11,242 nt of DNA from Propionibacteriaceae bacterium (GTDB taxonomy: Bacteria > Actinomycetota > Actinomycetes > Propionibacteriales > Propionibacteriaceae): contig DAIESZ010000250.1 of the NCBI GenBank assembly GCA_027346035.1, positions 1 through 11,242 of the forward strand, in the 5' to 3' direction. The notes below the pieces were generated by a model. That model searched no databases, had not been told where the DNA came from, and worked only from the letters and a program-made list of their open reading frames with translations. Position 1 is the stretch's first letter. The number at the start of each line of letters is the position of its first letter. A program made the translations under genes and the position numbers. Positions 1 through 7,327 of the stretch are shown here, piece by piece.

Positions 1-1015
1 CAACGACGTCTTCCCCTTCGACGCCGACGACGCGACCCGCGCCCACCGCATCGCCAAGCTGAAGGACGCCGCCGACAAGGCCGGCCTGGTCATCGAGATG
101 GTGACCACCAACACCTTCACCCACCCGATCTTCAAGGACGGTGGCCTCACCTCCAACGATCGCCGGGTGCGTCGGTTCGGTCTGCGCAAGGTGCTGCGCA
201 ACGTCGATCTGGCTGCCGAGCTGGGTGCCAGCACGTTCGTCATGTGGGGTGGACGTGAGGGCGCCGAATACGACAGCAGCAAGGACCTCTATGCGGCGCA
301 CGAGCGCTACAAGGAGGGCCTCGACACCGTCGCCGGCTACATCAAGCAGAAGGGCTACGACCTCAGGATCGGTCTTGAGCCCAAGCCGAACGAGCCCCGC
401 GGCGACATCTTCCTGCCGACCGTCGGGCATGCGCTCGCCCTCATCGCCGAACTCGAGCACGGTGATGTCGTCGGACTCAACCCCGAGGTCGGCCACGAGC
501 AGATGGCGAACCTCAACTACACCCACGCGCTGGCCATGGGCCTGTTCGCCGGCAAGCTGTTCCACATCGACCTCAACGGGCAGCGTGGCCTCAAGTACGA
601 CCAGGACCTCGCGTTCGGTCACGGCGACCTCATGAGCGCCTTCTTCACCGTCGACCTGCTCGTCAACGGCTTCCCCGCCTCACCCGACGCTCCGCGCTAC
701 ACCGGCCCGATCCACTTCGACTACAAGCCGAGCCGCACCGAGGGCATGCAGGGCGTCTGGGACTCGGCCGCCGCAAACATGGCGTCGTTCATCATGCTCG
801 CCGACAAGGCCCGTGCGTTCCGTCAGGATCCCGAGGTGATCGAGCTCATGAAGCAGGCCTCGATCTACGAGCTGGCGGAGCCCACCCTCGCGCCCGGTGA
901 GACGGTCGACGACTTCCTGGCGAAGAACGAAGAGGTCGACGCCGACGCGCTCGGCGCCCGCGAATACCGCTTCGTGCAGTTGCAGCAACTGGCTCTCGAG
1001 CACCTGATCGGCTGA
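1..1015 (+). CDS. xylA: Xylose isomerase, 5' end outside the window
   Basis: The enzyme interconverts D-xylose and D-xylulose in the cytoplasm, the first step of bacterial xylose use, with two divalent metal ions. The reading frame is open from base 2, so 337 residues are visible. By comparison with the roughly 390-residue actinobacterial class I enzymes, about 55 N-terminal residues, including the catalytic His (His54 in the Streptomyces enzyme), lie to the left; the partner Asp57 is the codon at 5-7. All family signatures are present in order: [27 protein letters not shown] (metal Glu and Lys), NPEVGHEQ (metal Glu and His), HIDLNGQ, KYDQDL and [10 protein letters not shown] (metal Asps). 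No metal ligand is missing. Relative to my memory of the Streptomyces enzyme there is a short insertion before HFDYKP (about 663-700). xylB follows 14 bases after the stop, so the two form an operon. The promoter and any regulator are outside the window. Confidence 0.98.
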   Translation, partial: NDVFPFDADDATRAHRIAKLKDAADKAGLVIEMVTTNTFTHPIFKDGGLTSNDRRVRRFGLRKVLRNVDLAAELGASTFVMWGGREGAEYDSSKDLYAAHERYKEGLDTVAGYIKQKGYDLRIGLEPKPNEPRGDIFLPTVGHALALIAELEHGDVVGLNPEVGHEQMANLNYTHALAMGLFAGKLFHIDLNGQRGLKYDQDLAFGHGDLMSAFFTVDLLVNGFPASPDAPRYTGPIHFDYKPSRTEGMQGVWDSAAANMASFIMLADKARAFRQDPEVIELMKQASIYELAEPTLAPGETVDDFLAKNEEVDADALGAREYRFVQLQQLALEHLIG

Positions 1016-1020
1016 GGGGA
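1014..1020 (+). promoter_or_regulatory. xylB ribosome binding site
   Basis: The purine run GAGGGGA overlaps the xylA stop codon and ends 9 bases before the xylB ATG. It fixes the xylB start and suggests translation of xylB is linked to that of xylA. Confidence 0.6.
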
Positions 1021-1029
1021 CACGCACCG

Positions 1030-2475
1030 ATGACACTCGTGGCGGGGGTCGACTCCTCGACCCAATCGTGCAAGGTGCTGGTCGTCGACGCCGAGAGCGG
1101 GCGGATCGTCCGCCAGGGGATCGCGGCGCACCCCGACGGCACCGAGATCGACCCTCGCCACTGGTTCACCGCCCTCAACCGGGCCGTGGCGGCGGCCGGT
1201 GGACTCTCCGACGTCGCAGCTCTCTCCGTGGGAGGGCAGCAGCACGGCATGGTCTGCCTCGACGCCGCCGGCGAGGTGATCCGTCCTGCCCTGCTGTGGA
1301 ACGACACACGCTCCGCCCAGGCGGCCGCGGACCTGGTCGTCGAGCTGGGCGGGGGTGATGTCGCAGCGGGGGCGAAGGCCTGGGCCGATGCCACCGGCAG
1401 CGTTCCGGTGGCGTCCTACACCATCACCAAGCTGCGATGGCTGGTCGACCACGAGCCCGACAACGCCGCGAGGATCGCGGCGATCTGCCTCCCGCACGAC
1501 TGGCTCACGTGGAGGCTGGGCGGTGCGGCGTCCCTCGACACGCTGGTGACCGACAGGTCCGATGCGTCGGGCACCGGCTACTTCGATTCGGTCTCCAACG
1601 CCTACCGGCGGGATCTGCTCGCCCTCGCCCTGCGTCGCGACGCGGTCGACGACATCGTGCTACCGCGGGTGCTGGGTCCGCACGACGTGGCCGGGCACGG
1701 CGACGGCGAACTGCTGCCCCGCGCGGCGGTGCTCGGCCCCGGATGCGGCGACAACGCCGGCGCAGCACTGGGTCTCGGCCTGTCGCCCGGCCAGACGTCG
1801 GTGTCGCTCGGCACCTCGGGGGTCGTCGCCGCCGTCTCCGATACGCCCACCGCCGATGCCAGTGGGCTCGTCTCGGGATTCGCCGACGCCACCGGACGCT
1901 GGCTCCCGCTCGCCTGCACCCTCAACGGATCGCGGGTGCTCGACGCCACCGCGCGGTTCCTCGGGGTCGATCATGATGAATTCGCCCTGCTCGCCCTCGC
2001 GGGGGAACCTGGCGCGGGCGGCCTCACTCTCGTGCCCTGGTTCGAGGGGGAACGCACCCCCAACCTGCCGACCGCGACGGCGTCCGTGCACGGCATCACC
2101 TTGTCGAACCTCACCCGTGAGAACTATGCGCGGGCGGCCGTCGAGGGGCTGATCTGCCTGATGGCCGGCGGCGTCGACGCCGTGCGCCATCTGGGCGTCG
2201 AGATCGACGGTGTCAAGATGATCGGTGGCGCGTCGAAGTCGGCCGCCGTGCAGCAGTTGGCGCCCGCCCTGCTGGGTGTGCCGGTCGAGGTGCCGGCCCC
2301 GGGGGAGTACGTCGCGATGGGTGCCGCCCGTCAGGCCGCCTGGGTTCTCACGGGCGATCTGCCCGATTGGCCCGTGGCCGGCGAGACGACTCCCGCGGCG
2401 TCCGGCGACGGCGGGGCGGGGGTGCTGGAACGCTACGAAGAACTCAGCGATCTGGTGGCCGAACAGTACCGATGA
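1030..2475 (+). CDS. xylB: Xylulokinase (FGGY carbohydrate kinase)
   Basis: It phosphorylates D-xylulose with ATP to give D-xylulose 5-phosphate, which enters the pentose phosphate pathway. The 481-residue product has the usual length and two-domain FGGY layout. The N-terminal domain opens with the phosphate-binding loop [10 protein letters not shown] (residues 6-15). QQHGM (70-74) corresponds to the substrate-contacting QMHG region of the E. coli enzyme, and LLWNDTRS follows near 88-95. GCGDNAG (238-244) carries the expected catalytic Asp at 241. The C-terminal ATP domain shows GTSG (261-264) and GGASKS (399-404), then the family ending [13 protein letters not shown]. The ATG has a good ribosome binding site 9 bases upstream. 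Other FGGY kinases act on different sugars, but coupling to xylA makes xylulose the substrate. The gene ends 21 bases before the convergent phosphoesterase, with no convincing terminator hairpin between them. Confidence 0.96.
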   Translation: MTLVAGVDSSTQSCKVLVVDAESGRIVRQGIAAHPDGTEIDPRHWFTALNRAVAAAGGLSDVAALSVGGQQHGMVCLDAAGEVIRPALLWNDTRSAQAAADLVVELGGGDVAAGAKAWADATGSVPVASYTITKLRWLVDHEPDNAARIAAICLPHDWLTWRLGGAASLDTLVTDRSDASGTGYFDSVSNAYRRDLLALALRRDAVDDIVLPRVLGPHDVAGHGDGELLPRAAVLGPGCGDNAGAALGLGLSPGQTSVSLGTSGVVAAVSDTPTADASGLVSGFADATGRWLPLACTLNGSRVLDATARFLGVDHDEFALLALAGEPGAGGLTLVPWFEGERTPNLPTATASVHGITLSNLTRENYARAAVEGLICLMAGGVDAVRHLGVEIDGVKMIGGASKSAAVQQLAPALLGVPVEVPAPGEYVAMGAARQAAWVLTGDLPDWPVAGETTPAASGDGGAGVLERYEELSDLVAEQYR

Positions 2476-2496
2476 CGGCACGCCCGTGATCCTCTG

Positions 2497-3396
2497 TCAG
2501 GCCCCGGCCACCAGGGTCAACAGCGTCGCCTCGGGCCGGCACGCCACCCGGTAGGGGGCGTACGGCGATGTGCCGATGCCCGCCGACACGTGCAGCCACG
2601 CGGTGTTCCCGCCTGCCCGGTGACGACTGAGTCCCTTGACCCGGCCGGTGTCGAGATCGCAGTTGGTGACCAGTGCACCCACGCCCGGCACGCAGACCTG
2701 CCCGCCGTGGGTGTGCCCGGCGAAGATCAGCTGGACGCCGTCGGCGGTCATCGCGTCCAGCAGGCGCAGGTAGGGCGCGTGTGTCACCCCGACGCTGATC
2801 ACGGCGCCCTCGTCGGGCCCTGCGACCCGTGAGTAGTCGTCGCGGTCCAGGTGCGCGTCGTCGGTGCCCCGGAACGCCACCCGGCGCCCGTCGATGTCGA
2901 GCACGGCACGCCGCTCGTTCAGGTCGACCCAGCCCCGGCTCGACAGCATCGCGCGCAGTTCCGCCACCGGAAGTGAGTCCGGTGGCGCGACTCGCCGCGT
3001 GCTCGGTCCGGTGAGGTATCGGAGCGGATTGCGGAACCTCGGCAACGCGTAGTCGTTGGAGCCGAACACGAAGACGCCCGGCACCGCGAGGAGGCGTCCC
3101 CACGCGTCAGCGAGCAGGTCGATCGACTCCGGCGCGGAGATGTTGTCACCGGTGTTGATGACGAGATCGGGCTCCAACCCGGCCAGGGTGGACAAGAACT
3201 CGAGCTTGCGTCGCTGGTAGGGCATGAGGTGGATGTCGGACAGGTGCAGCACCCGGATGGGGCGCTGGCCGGGCGGGAGGATCGCCACGTCGACGCGACG
3301 GACGGTGAAGGCCGTGGCCTCGGCCATGCCGTAGGCGAGCGCACCTGCACCCGCAGCGACAAGACCCGAGGCCACGCGCAGGAGAACCGCGCCCAC
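2497..3396 (-). CDS. Membrane-anchored metallophosphoesterase (Rv3683/YkuE-like)
   Basis: This is a calcineurin-like phosphoesterase of 299 residues whose substrate is unknown. Residues about 5-25 form a hydrophobic Ala/Gly-rich segment, probably a single membrane anchor or uncleaved signal. The dinuclear metal motifs follow in family order: LSDIHL (Asp54, His56), NTGDN (Gly83-Asp84), GSND (Asn114), THAPY (His206) and AGHTHGGQ (His228, His230). No metal ligand is missing. It starts with GTG two bases after the stop of the penicillin-binding protein gene, so it is almost certainly its co-transcribed downstream partner; only a weak GGGCGG-like ribosome binding site is present. The same pair occurs as ponA2-Rv3683 in mycobacteria, which suggests a cell-envelope phosphate ester (lipid or wall precursor) as substrate. 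That role is inference; the fold and catalytic centre are certain. Confidence 0.93.
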   Translation of the reverse strand: MGAVLLRVASGLVAAGAGALAYGMAEATAFTVRRVDVAILPPGQRPIRVLHLSDIHLMPYQRRKLEFLSTLAGLEPDLVINTGDNISAPESIDLLADAWGRLLAVPGVFVFGSNDYALPRFRNPLRYLTGPSTRRVAPPDSLPVAELRAMLSSRGWVDLNERRAVLDIDGRRVAFRGTDDAHLDRDDYSRVAGPDEGAVISVGVTHAPYLRLLDAMTADGVQLIFAGHTHGGQVCVPGVGALVTNCDLDTGRVKGLSRHRAGGNTAWLHVSAGIGTSPYAPYRVACRPEATLLTLVAGA

Positions 3397-3398
3397 GC

Positions 3399-5819
3399 TC
3401 AGCCGCCCGGCTTGTGCGGGTTCGTCTTCGGTGGGCTGGACGTGGTCGACGTGGCGGGCGCCGAACTCGTCGGGGCGGGGGGTGCCGTCGGCGGCGGCGC
3501 GGCCCCACTCGAGACGAGCAGCTGGATCTGGGTTCCCACGGCCACCTGACTGCCCGCGCTCGGGTAGGTGCCGATGAACGTGCCGGCCGGGTAGGTGCTC
3601 GAGTAGACGTTGGTGACGATCGTCGCGAAGCCGGCCTGCTCCAGCGTCGACTTGGCGGCGCTCAGGCTCATGCCACGCACGTCGGGCACGGTGATCTTCC
3701 TGCCGTCGAGGATGCTCTGACTGGGCGAGTGGAACGGGGTGTCGGGCTTGCCCTGCAGCGCCGCGCTCATGACCCCGCGCCAGACCCGCCCGGCGTCACT
3801 GCCACCGTGGCCCTGGAGGTAGCAGCCGACGCTGCCGCAGGCGCTGCCGTGGGTCCGCACGCCGGTGATGTCCTTGCTGACCCTGTTCTTGAAATATGAC
3901 GACGCCGTATCGGCGGCGATCAGCCCCGCTCCGGCGACCTCGGGGGTGTAGCCCATAAAGGCCACCGACTGCGCCGAGTCGTTCGTTCCGGTCTTTCCGG
4001 CCTGGTTGGTGTACCCGGGGATCCGGGTGATCGCCCCGGTGCCACCGGGCTGCATGACCTGTTGCAGCAGATAGCTGACGCCGTCGGCGACGTCGGCGCT
4101 CATGACGCGGTGGCAGTTGGCCCCGGGGACGGGCAACTGCTTGTTGCTCTTCGTGACGGCCGATCGGATGATGATCGGGTCGCAGTGGACGCCGCGGTTG
4201 GCGAAGGTCGCGTACGCGCTGGCCATGCTGAGAGGAGACACCTCGAGAGCCCCGAGGGTGAAGGACGGGAACTGCTGCGCCGGTGCCTCGAGGTTGAGCC
4301 CGGTGGCCGATTTCACGCCCGCCGCCTCGGCCATCTTGATCGTGTTGCACAGCCCGGCATGCAGTTCGAGTTGGACGAAGTAGGTGTTGATCGAGTACCG
4401 GATGGCGTTGATCATGTTGAACGTGCCGACGCCGGTGGAGTTACGGGGTTTCCAATTGGGCTCGACGACGGGGCCGTCGCAGCCCTGGAATGGCACGCCG
4501 CTGAAATCCATCGGCGAGGGCGAATAGTACTTCGTCTGCACGCCGATGCCCTTGTCGAGGGCGGCGGCGGTGGTGAACGCCTTGAAGGTCGACCCGAACT
4601 GGAAGCCGGTTGATCCACCCTTGGACTGATCAACCGCGTAGTTGATCCAGGTCTGGCCCTGGCTGGTGTCCGAGCCCATGATCGGACGGCTCTGCACCAT
4701 CGAGGTGATCAGACCGGTGCTCGGTTGCACCGTGACGCCCACCCCGATGACCGGATCGGTGGGGGCGATGAAGGAGCTCATCGACTGCTGCGCCGCCTGC
4801 TGCACGTTGGGGTCGATCCCGGTCTGAATGGTGAGCCCGTCGCGGTTGAGCGCGTTGATCCGGTCGGCCGGGGTCTTCCCCAGCGAGGTCATGTCCTGGA
4901 TGATCGTGTTGTAGGCGTACTGGCAGACGAATGGGAACTGGGAGCTGTAGCAGCCGCTCCGCATCGCCTGCACCTTGCTCTTGTCGAACGTGGTGGCCTT
5001 GGCCTTGTCGGCGGCCGCGGAACTGACGATGCCGAGTTGAGCCATCCGGTTGAGCACGACGTCGCGCCGCTCGATCGCGGCCGCCGGGTGGGTGACCGGA
5101 TCGTAGGAGTCGGGGTTCTGCACGATCCCGGCGAGCATGGCCGCCTGAGCGAGGGTGAGGTTCTTGGCCGAGGTGTTGAAGTAGTGTTTGGCTGCCGCCT
5201 CGACGCCGTAGGCGCCGTCGCCGTAGTAGGCGATGTTGAGGTAGCGCTCGAGGATCTGGTCTTTCGTGAGCTTCTGTTCGACGCCGACCGCGTAGCGCAG
5301 TTCGCGGATCTTGCGGCTCAGGGTGTCGGCCTGGGCGGCCTGCACTTCCGCCTGGTTGCCGGCCGCCACCGCGTTCTCGATGAGCGCCTGCTTGACGTAC
5401 TGCTGGGTGAGCGTCGAGGCTCCCTGAAGGCTCCCGCCCGCCGAGTTGTGGACCAGCGCCCGCAGGATGCCCTGAATGTAGATGGCGCCATGCTGGTAGA
5501 ACTCGTGATCCTCGATCGCCACCTGCGCCTGGCGCATGACCGGGGCGATGTTGTTGAGCGAGGTGTAGACGCGGTTCTGGTCGTAGAACTCGGCCAGCAC
5601 CGACCCGTCGGTCATGAGCAGCCGGGATCGTTCCATCTGGGGCGTCACGATCAGTTCGGTGGGCAGGCTCTCAAGGGCATCCGCGGATGTTCTGGCCGCG
5701 GTGCTGAGAAGGATCGTGCCCGGCAGCAGCAGTCCGGCAACGAGCAGGCCGCAGGCCACGCTGACGATGCCGAACACTGAGAGGGCATAGAGCTTTCCGC
5801 CCGTCCTGGGTGAACTCAT
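3399..5819 (-). CDS. ponA2: Class A penicillin-binding protein with PASTA domain (PonA2-type)
   Basis: This bifunctional peptidoglycan synthase polymerises lipid II glycan and crosslinks the stem peptides outside the membrane. The 806-residue product has a short cytoplasmic tail, one membrane segment (about 13-39) and a GT51 glycosyltransferase domain with catalytic Glu103 in EDHEFYQHG, STLTQQ (135-140) and RKIRE (second Glu, 173). The transpeptidase domain has STFK (Ser410, Lys413), SIN (476-478) and KTGT (from Lys609). A single PASTA domain (about 708-772) and a Pro/Thr/Ser-rich tail end the protein. Eight Cys lie in the extracytoplasmic half. I chose the ATG at 5817-5819 because a TACCCT -10 element sits 7 bases before it, typical of a leaderless mRNA; an in-frame GTG at 5856-5858 would add 13 residues but has no ribosome binding site. 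The metallophosphoesterase follows 2 bases downstream. The gene diverges from whiB4, as in mycobacteria. Confidence 0.95.
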   Translation of the reverse strand: MSSPRTGGKLYALSVFGIVSVACGLLVAGLLLPGTILLSTAARTSADALESLPTELIVTPQMERSRLLMTDGSVLAEFYDQNRVYTSLNNIAPVMRQAQVAIEDHEFYQHGAIYIQGILRALVHNSAGGSLQGASTLTQQYVKQALIENAVAAGNQAEVQAAQADTLSRKIRELRYAVGVEQKLTKDQILERYLNIAYYGDGAYGVEAAAKHYFNTSAKNLTLAQAAMLAGIVQNPDSYDPVTHPAAAIERRDVVLNRMAQLGIVSSAAADKAKATTFDKSKVQAMRSGCYSSQFPFVCQYAYNTIIQDMTSLGKTPADRINALNRDGLTIQTGIDPNVQQAAQQSMSSFIAPTDPVIGVGVTVQPSTGLITSMVQSRPIMGSDTSQGQTWINYAVDQSKGGSTGFQFGSTFKAFTTAAALDKGIGVQTKYYSPSPMDFSGVPFQGCDGPVVEPNWKPRNSTGVGTFNMINAIRYSINTYFVQLELHAGLCNTIKMAEAAGVKSATGLNLEAPAQQFPSFTLGALEVSPLSMASAYATFANRGVHCDPIIIRSAVTKSNKQLPVPGANCHRVMSADVADGVSYLLQQVMQPGGTGAITRIPGYTNQAGKTGTNDSAQSVAFMGYTPEVAGAGLIAADTASSYFKNRVSKDITGVRTHGSACGSVGCYLQGHGGSDAGRVWRGVMSAALQGKPDTPFHSPSQSILDGRKITVPDVRGMSLSAAKSTLEQAGFATIVTNVYSSTYPAGTFIGTYPSAGSQVAVGTQIQLLVSSGAAPPPTAPPAPTSSAPATSTTSSPPKTNPHKPGG

Positions 5820-5826
5820 GGGGTCA

Positions 5827-5832
5827 AGGGTA
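5827..5832 (-). promoter_or_regulatory. -10 element for leaderless PBP transcript
   Basis: On the minus strand TACCCT fits the actinobacterial -10 consensus TANNNT and is followed by 7 bases and then the ATG. Transcription would start at the A of the start codon. There is no Shine-Dalgarno sequence, which agrees with a leaderless mRNA. No good -35 is visible. Confidence 0.6.
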
Positions 5833-5967
5833 CGTGACGCCTCGACGGACACCGGCACGCCGCGGCGGGAGGAGGGGAGGTGCAGCGCCTCCCGGTGCCG
5901 GGCGATCGATCGGCTCGGAGGGCGTTCGGGGGGCCGGTCAACGCGCGACGGTGCGGTGGTGCTCCCA

Positions 5968-5996
5968 TTGCATGGCTCTGCATCGTGCTGTAGATT
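5968..5996 (+). promoter_or_regulatory. Candidate whiB4 promoter
   Basis: TTGCAT (5968-5973) and TAGATT (5991-5996) are spaced by 17 bases, like a vegetative sigma promoter, although the -35 matches TTGACA in only its first three bases. TGCAT occurs twice in 10-base phase (5969-5973, 5979-5983) across the -35. The implied leader before the whiB4 ATG is about 140 bases. An alternative -10, TAGGAT at 6065-6070, would give a leader of about 65 bases but has no recognisable -35. Confidence 0.35.
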
Positions 5997-6126
5997 CCAG
6001 AAAAATCCCCATCACAACGGCTGATGGTTCGCCCGGCGCTCCGGCCGATGAACGGGGGCACAGATAGGATGGATGGTTCACAGCGCCAACGGCGGTGCGG
6101 TGATCCGTGGTTGACCAACCGGAATC

Positions 6127-6136
6127 GGAAGAGGGA
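6127..6136 (+). promoter_or_regulatory. whiB4 ribosome binding site
   Basis: The purine run GGAAGAGGGA, with core GAGGG at 6131-6135, lies 7 bases before the ATG at 6143. It favours that start over the in-frame GTG at 6107. Confidence 0.65.
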
Positions 6137-6142
6137 CCGACC

Positions 6143-6601
6143 ATGAACATCGTCCAGACCGATGATTGGACATTGGACGCGCGGTGCCGGGGCATGGCCG
6201 ATGCGTTGTTCCCCGAGGGCAAGGATCAGAAGCGGGCACGGATCGTGTGCATGGGCTGCCCGGTACGCGCCATCTGCCTGGCCGAGGCGCTCGACAACCG
6301 CATCGAATGGGGGGTGTGGGGCGGGCTCACCGAACGTGAACGCCGCCAGTTGCTCCGACAGCGTCCCGAGGTCACGTCGTGGCTCGCCGTGCTCACGTCC
6401 TCGGGCGACATCGGCGCCCACGGTCATGTCACCGGCCAGGAGCCCCTGCCGGCCGGCGTGGCCGAGGTGATGCGCGGCCTGCCTGCAGATCATCCGCACG
6501 TGCGGGCCGCGATGGCTTCTCACGTCGAGGTCGAGTCGTCCGGGGCCCATGGGTTCGACGGCGTCGGGGCGGGGCGCCACCCGGTCCGCAGCCGGGGGTA
6601 G
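6143..6601 (+). CDS. whiB4: WhiB-family iron-sulfur regulator, WhiB4-like, with long C-terminal tail
   Basis: WhiB proteins bind a redox- and nitric-oxide-sensitive [4Fe-4S] cluster and act in transcription, often through the principal sigma factor; mycobacterial WhiB4 is linked to oxidative stress. The 152-residue product shows the four cluster ligands Cys15, Cys36, Cys39 and Cys45 (C-X20-C-X2-C-X5-C), then ALDN..E and the GVWGG turn (57-61), followed by a basic TERERRQLLRQRPEV stretch. This last part resembles M. tuberculosis WhiB4 more closely than the other WhiB classes I remember, and the divergent position beside a PonA2-type PBP matches the mycobacterial locus. The start is ATG 6143, with a good ribosome binding site; GTG 6107 would add 12 residues. 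Unusual is a tail of about 72 residues (81-152) after the WhiB domain, with seven His and no recognised fold; M. tuberculosis WhiB4 ends soon after this point. Confidence 0.93.
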   Translation: MNIVQTDDWTLDARCRGMADALFPEGKDQKRARIVCMGCPVRAICLAEALDNRIEWGVWGGLTERERRQLLRQRPEVTSWLAVLTSSGDIGAHGHVTGQEPLPAGVAEVMRGLPADHPHVRAAMASHVEVESSGAHGFDGVGAGRHPVRSRG

Positions 6602-6661
6602 ACCGGTCTGTGCTCACGCAGGATCCGGGCAGGCAGGAATGGCAACAGGCACGAATCCGAA

Positions 6662-6667
6662 TAGGGT
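6662..6667 (+). promoter_or_regulatory. -10 element for leaderless DUF4177-RidA transcript
   Basis: TAGGGT fits TANNNT and is followed by 7 bases and the ATG at 6675, so a leaderless mRNA is likely. The same bases (AGGG) could instead serve as a weak Shine-Dalgarno on a longer read-through transcript from whiB4, 73 bases upstream. Confidence 0.5.
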
Positions 6668-6674
6668 GACGACC

Positions 6675-6845
6675 ATGACCAAGTGGGAATACTTCACCGC
6701 CCCGATCCTGAGCCACGTGGCCCAGCAGATCCTCAACAACTTCGGCGCTGATGGCTGGGAACTCGTGACGGTTGCCCCCGGGCCGAACCCGAACACGGTG
6801 GTCGGCTACTTCAAGCGCCCCCTCGGCGCGGACGCCGCAAAGTGA
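6675..6845 (+). CDS. Small DUF4177-type protein
   Basis: This 56-residue cytoplasmic protein has no known biochemical role. It opens with MTKWEYFTAP and contains GADGWELV (24-31), the 'WEY ... GWELV' pattern of the DUF4177 family. After a Pro/Gly/Asn loop it ends in VVGYFKRPL and a short tail. In actinobacteria a close relative usually sits directly before the RidA-family gene (in M. tuberculosis I recall it as Rv3678A), as here. Its stop TGA overlaps the GTG of the next gene in GTGA (6842-6845), so the two are translationally coupled and probably work together. A start at the upstream ATG in this frame (6549) would overlap whiB4 and add residues unlike the family. Confidence 0.88.
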   Translation: MTKWEYFTAPILSHVAQQILNNFGADGWELVTVAPGPNPNTVVGYFKRPLGADAAK

Positions 6846-7315
6846 CGGGCCCCGACACGGGGCCGGCCAGCCGCCGTCTCCGTGACCTGGGTCTCGTTCT
6901 GCCCGCCGTCGTCGCGCCCCTGGCCGCGTATGTCCCGGCGGCCCGGGTCGGTGACCAGGTGTTGACCTCGGGGCAGCTGCCGATGATCGAGGGCGAACTG
7001 CGCGTCACCGGCAAGGTCGGCGCCGAGGTGGACCTCGACGACGCCGTCGCGGCGGCACGGGTCTGCGCGCTCAACGCGCTCGCGGCCGCCGCGTCGGTGG
7101 CCGGGGGTGTCGATGCGATCCGCAGCATCGACAAGGTGGTCGTCTACGTGGCCAGCGATCCGGCCTTCACCGCGCAGCCGACCGTGGCGAACGGGGCCTC
7201 CCAACTGTTCCTCGACCTGTTCGGAGACGCCGGCCGGCACGTGCGCAGTGCGGTCGGTGTCCGGGTGCTGCCGCTCGACGCCCCCGTGGAACTGGAGTTG
7301 ACCGTCACGGTCTGA
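6842..7315 (+). CDS. RidA/YjgF-family protein (Rv3678c-like)
   Basis: RidA proteins hydrolyse reactive enamine/imine intermediates released by PLP enzymes, though several subfamilies lack proven deaminase activity. This 157-residue protein is of the longer type (about 150 residues) with an N-terminal extension. The family core is clear: VGDQVLTSGQLPM, GKVGAEVDLDDA, then KVVVYVASDPAF and VRSAVGVRVLP..APVELEL. Arg135 in VRSAVGV aligns with the substrate-binding Arg105 of E. coli RidA, and Glu150/Glu152 match the acidic end, so an active site looks possible. It starts with GTG overlapping the preceding stop by four bases. Just 12 bases beyond its stop lies the convergent aminotransferase gene, which could be a source of such intermediates; that link is inference. 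Confidence 0.9.
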   Translation: MTGPDTGPASRRLRDLGLVLPAVVAPLAAYVPAARVGDQVLTSGQLPMIEGELRVTGKVGAEVDLDDAVAAARVCALNALAAAASVAGGVDAIRSIDKVVVYVASDPAFTAQPTVANGASQLFLDLFGDAGRHVRSAVGVRVLPLDAPVELELTVTV

Positions 7316-7327
7316 GCCGCCGACGCC

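Larger units (their letters stand above)
5820..6142. other. Divergent intergenic region, PBP / whiB4
   Basis: These 323 bases separate the divergent PBP and whiB4 genes and hold no convincing coding sequence. The PBP -10 lies at its left edge. A 10-base perfect palindrome CGATCGATCG (5903-5912) lies next to an inverted repeat CCCGG-TG-CCGGG (5891-5902); these could be an operator, but this is unproven. On the plus strand, candidate whiB4 promoter elements lie at 5968-5996 and 6065-6070. A relatively A-rich patch at 5998-6006 stands out from the GC-rich surroundings. Confidence 0.6.

Noticed and set aside
1660..2481. A 273-codon open frame on the minus strand opposite xylB
   Set aside because: It is a shadow frame typical of GC-rich DNA; the plus strand encodes a full xylulokinase with all family motifs.
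2473..2490. Possible terminator hairpin (ACGG / CCGT) between xylB and the convergent phosphoesterase
   Set aside because: The stem is only 4 base pairs, with no T-run; it is too weak to call.
4725..5780. A 351-codon open frame on the plus strand opposite the PBP gene
   Set aside because: It is an antisense shadow of the PBP: Gly/Val/Arg/His-rich, no motif, no ribosome binding site, and the minus strand carries a complete set of PBP motifs.
5949..6102. Direct repeat CGGTGCGGTG at 5949-5958 and 6093-6102 in the whiB4 upstream region
   Set aside because: A 10-base match within about 300 bases of GC-rich DNA is expected by chance fairly often, and the flanks do not extend it.
5816..6580. A 254-codon open frame on the minus strand across the whiB4 gene and intergenic region
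   Set aside because: It overlaps the PBP start and is antisense to a clear WhiB domain; its residues show no family pattern.
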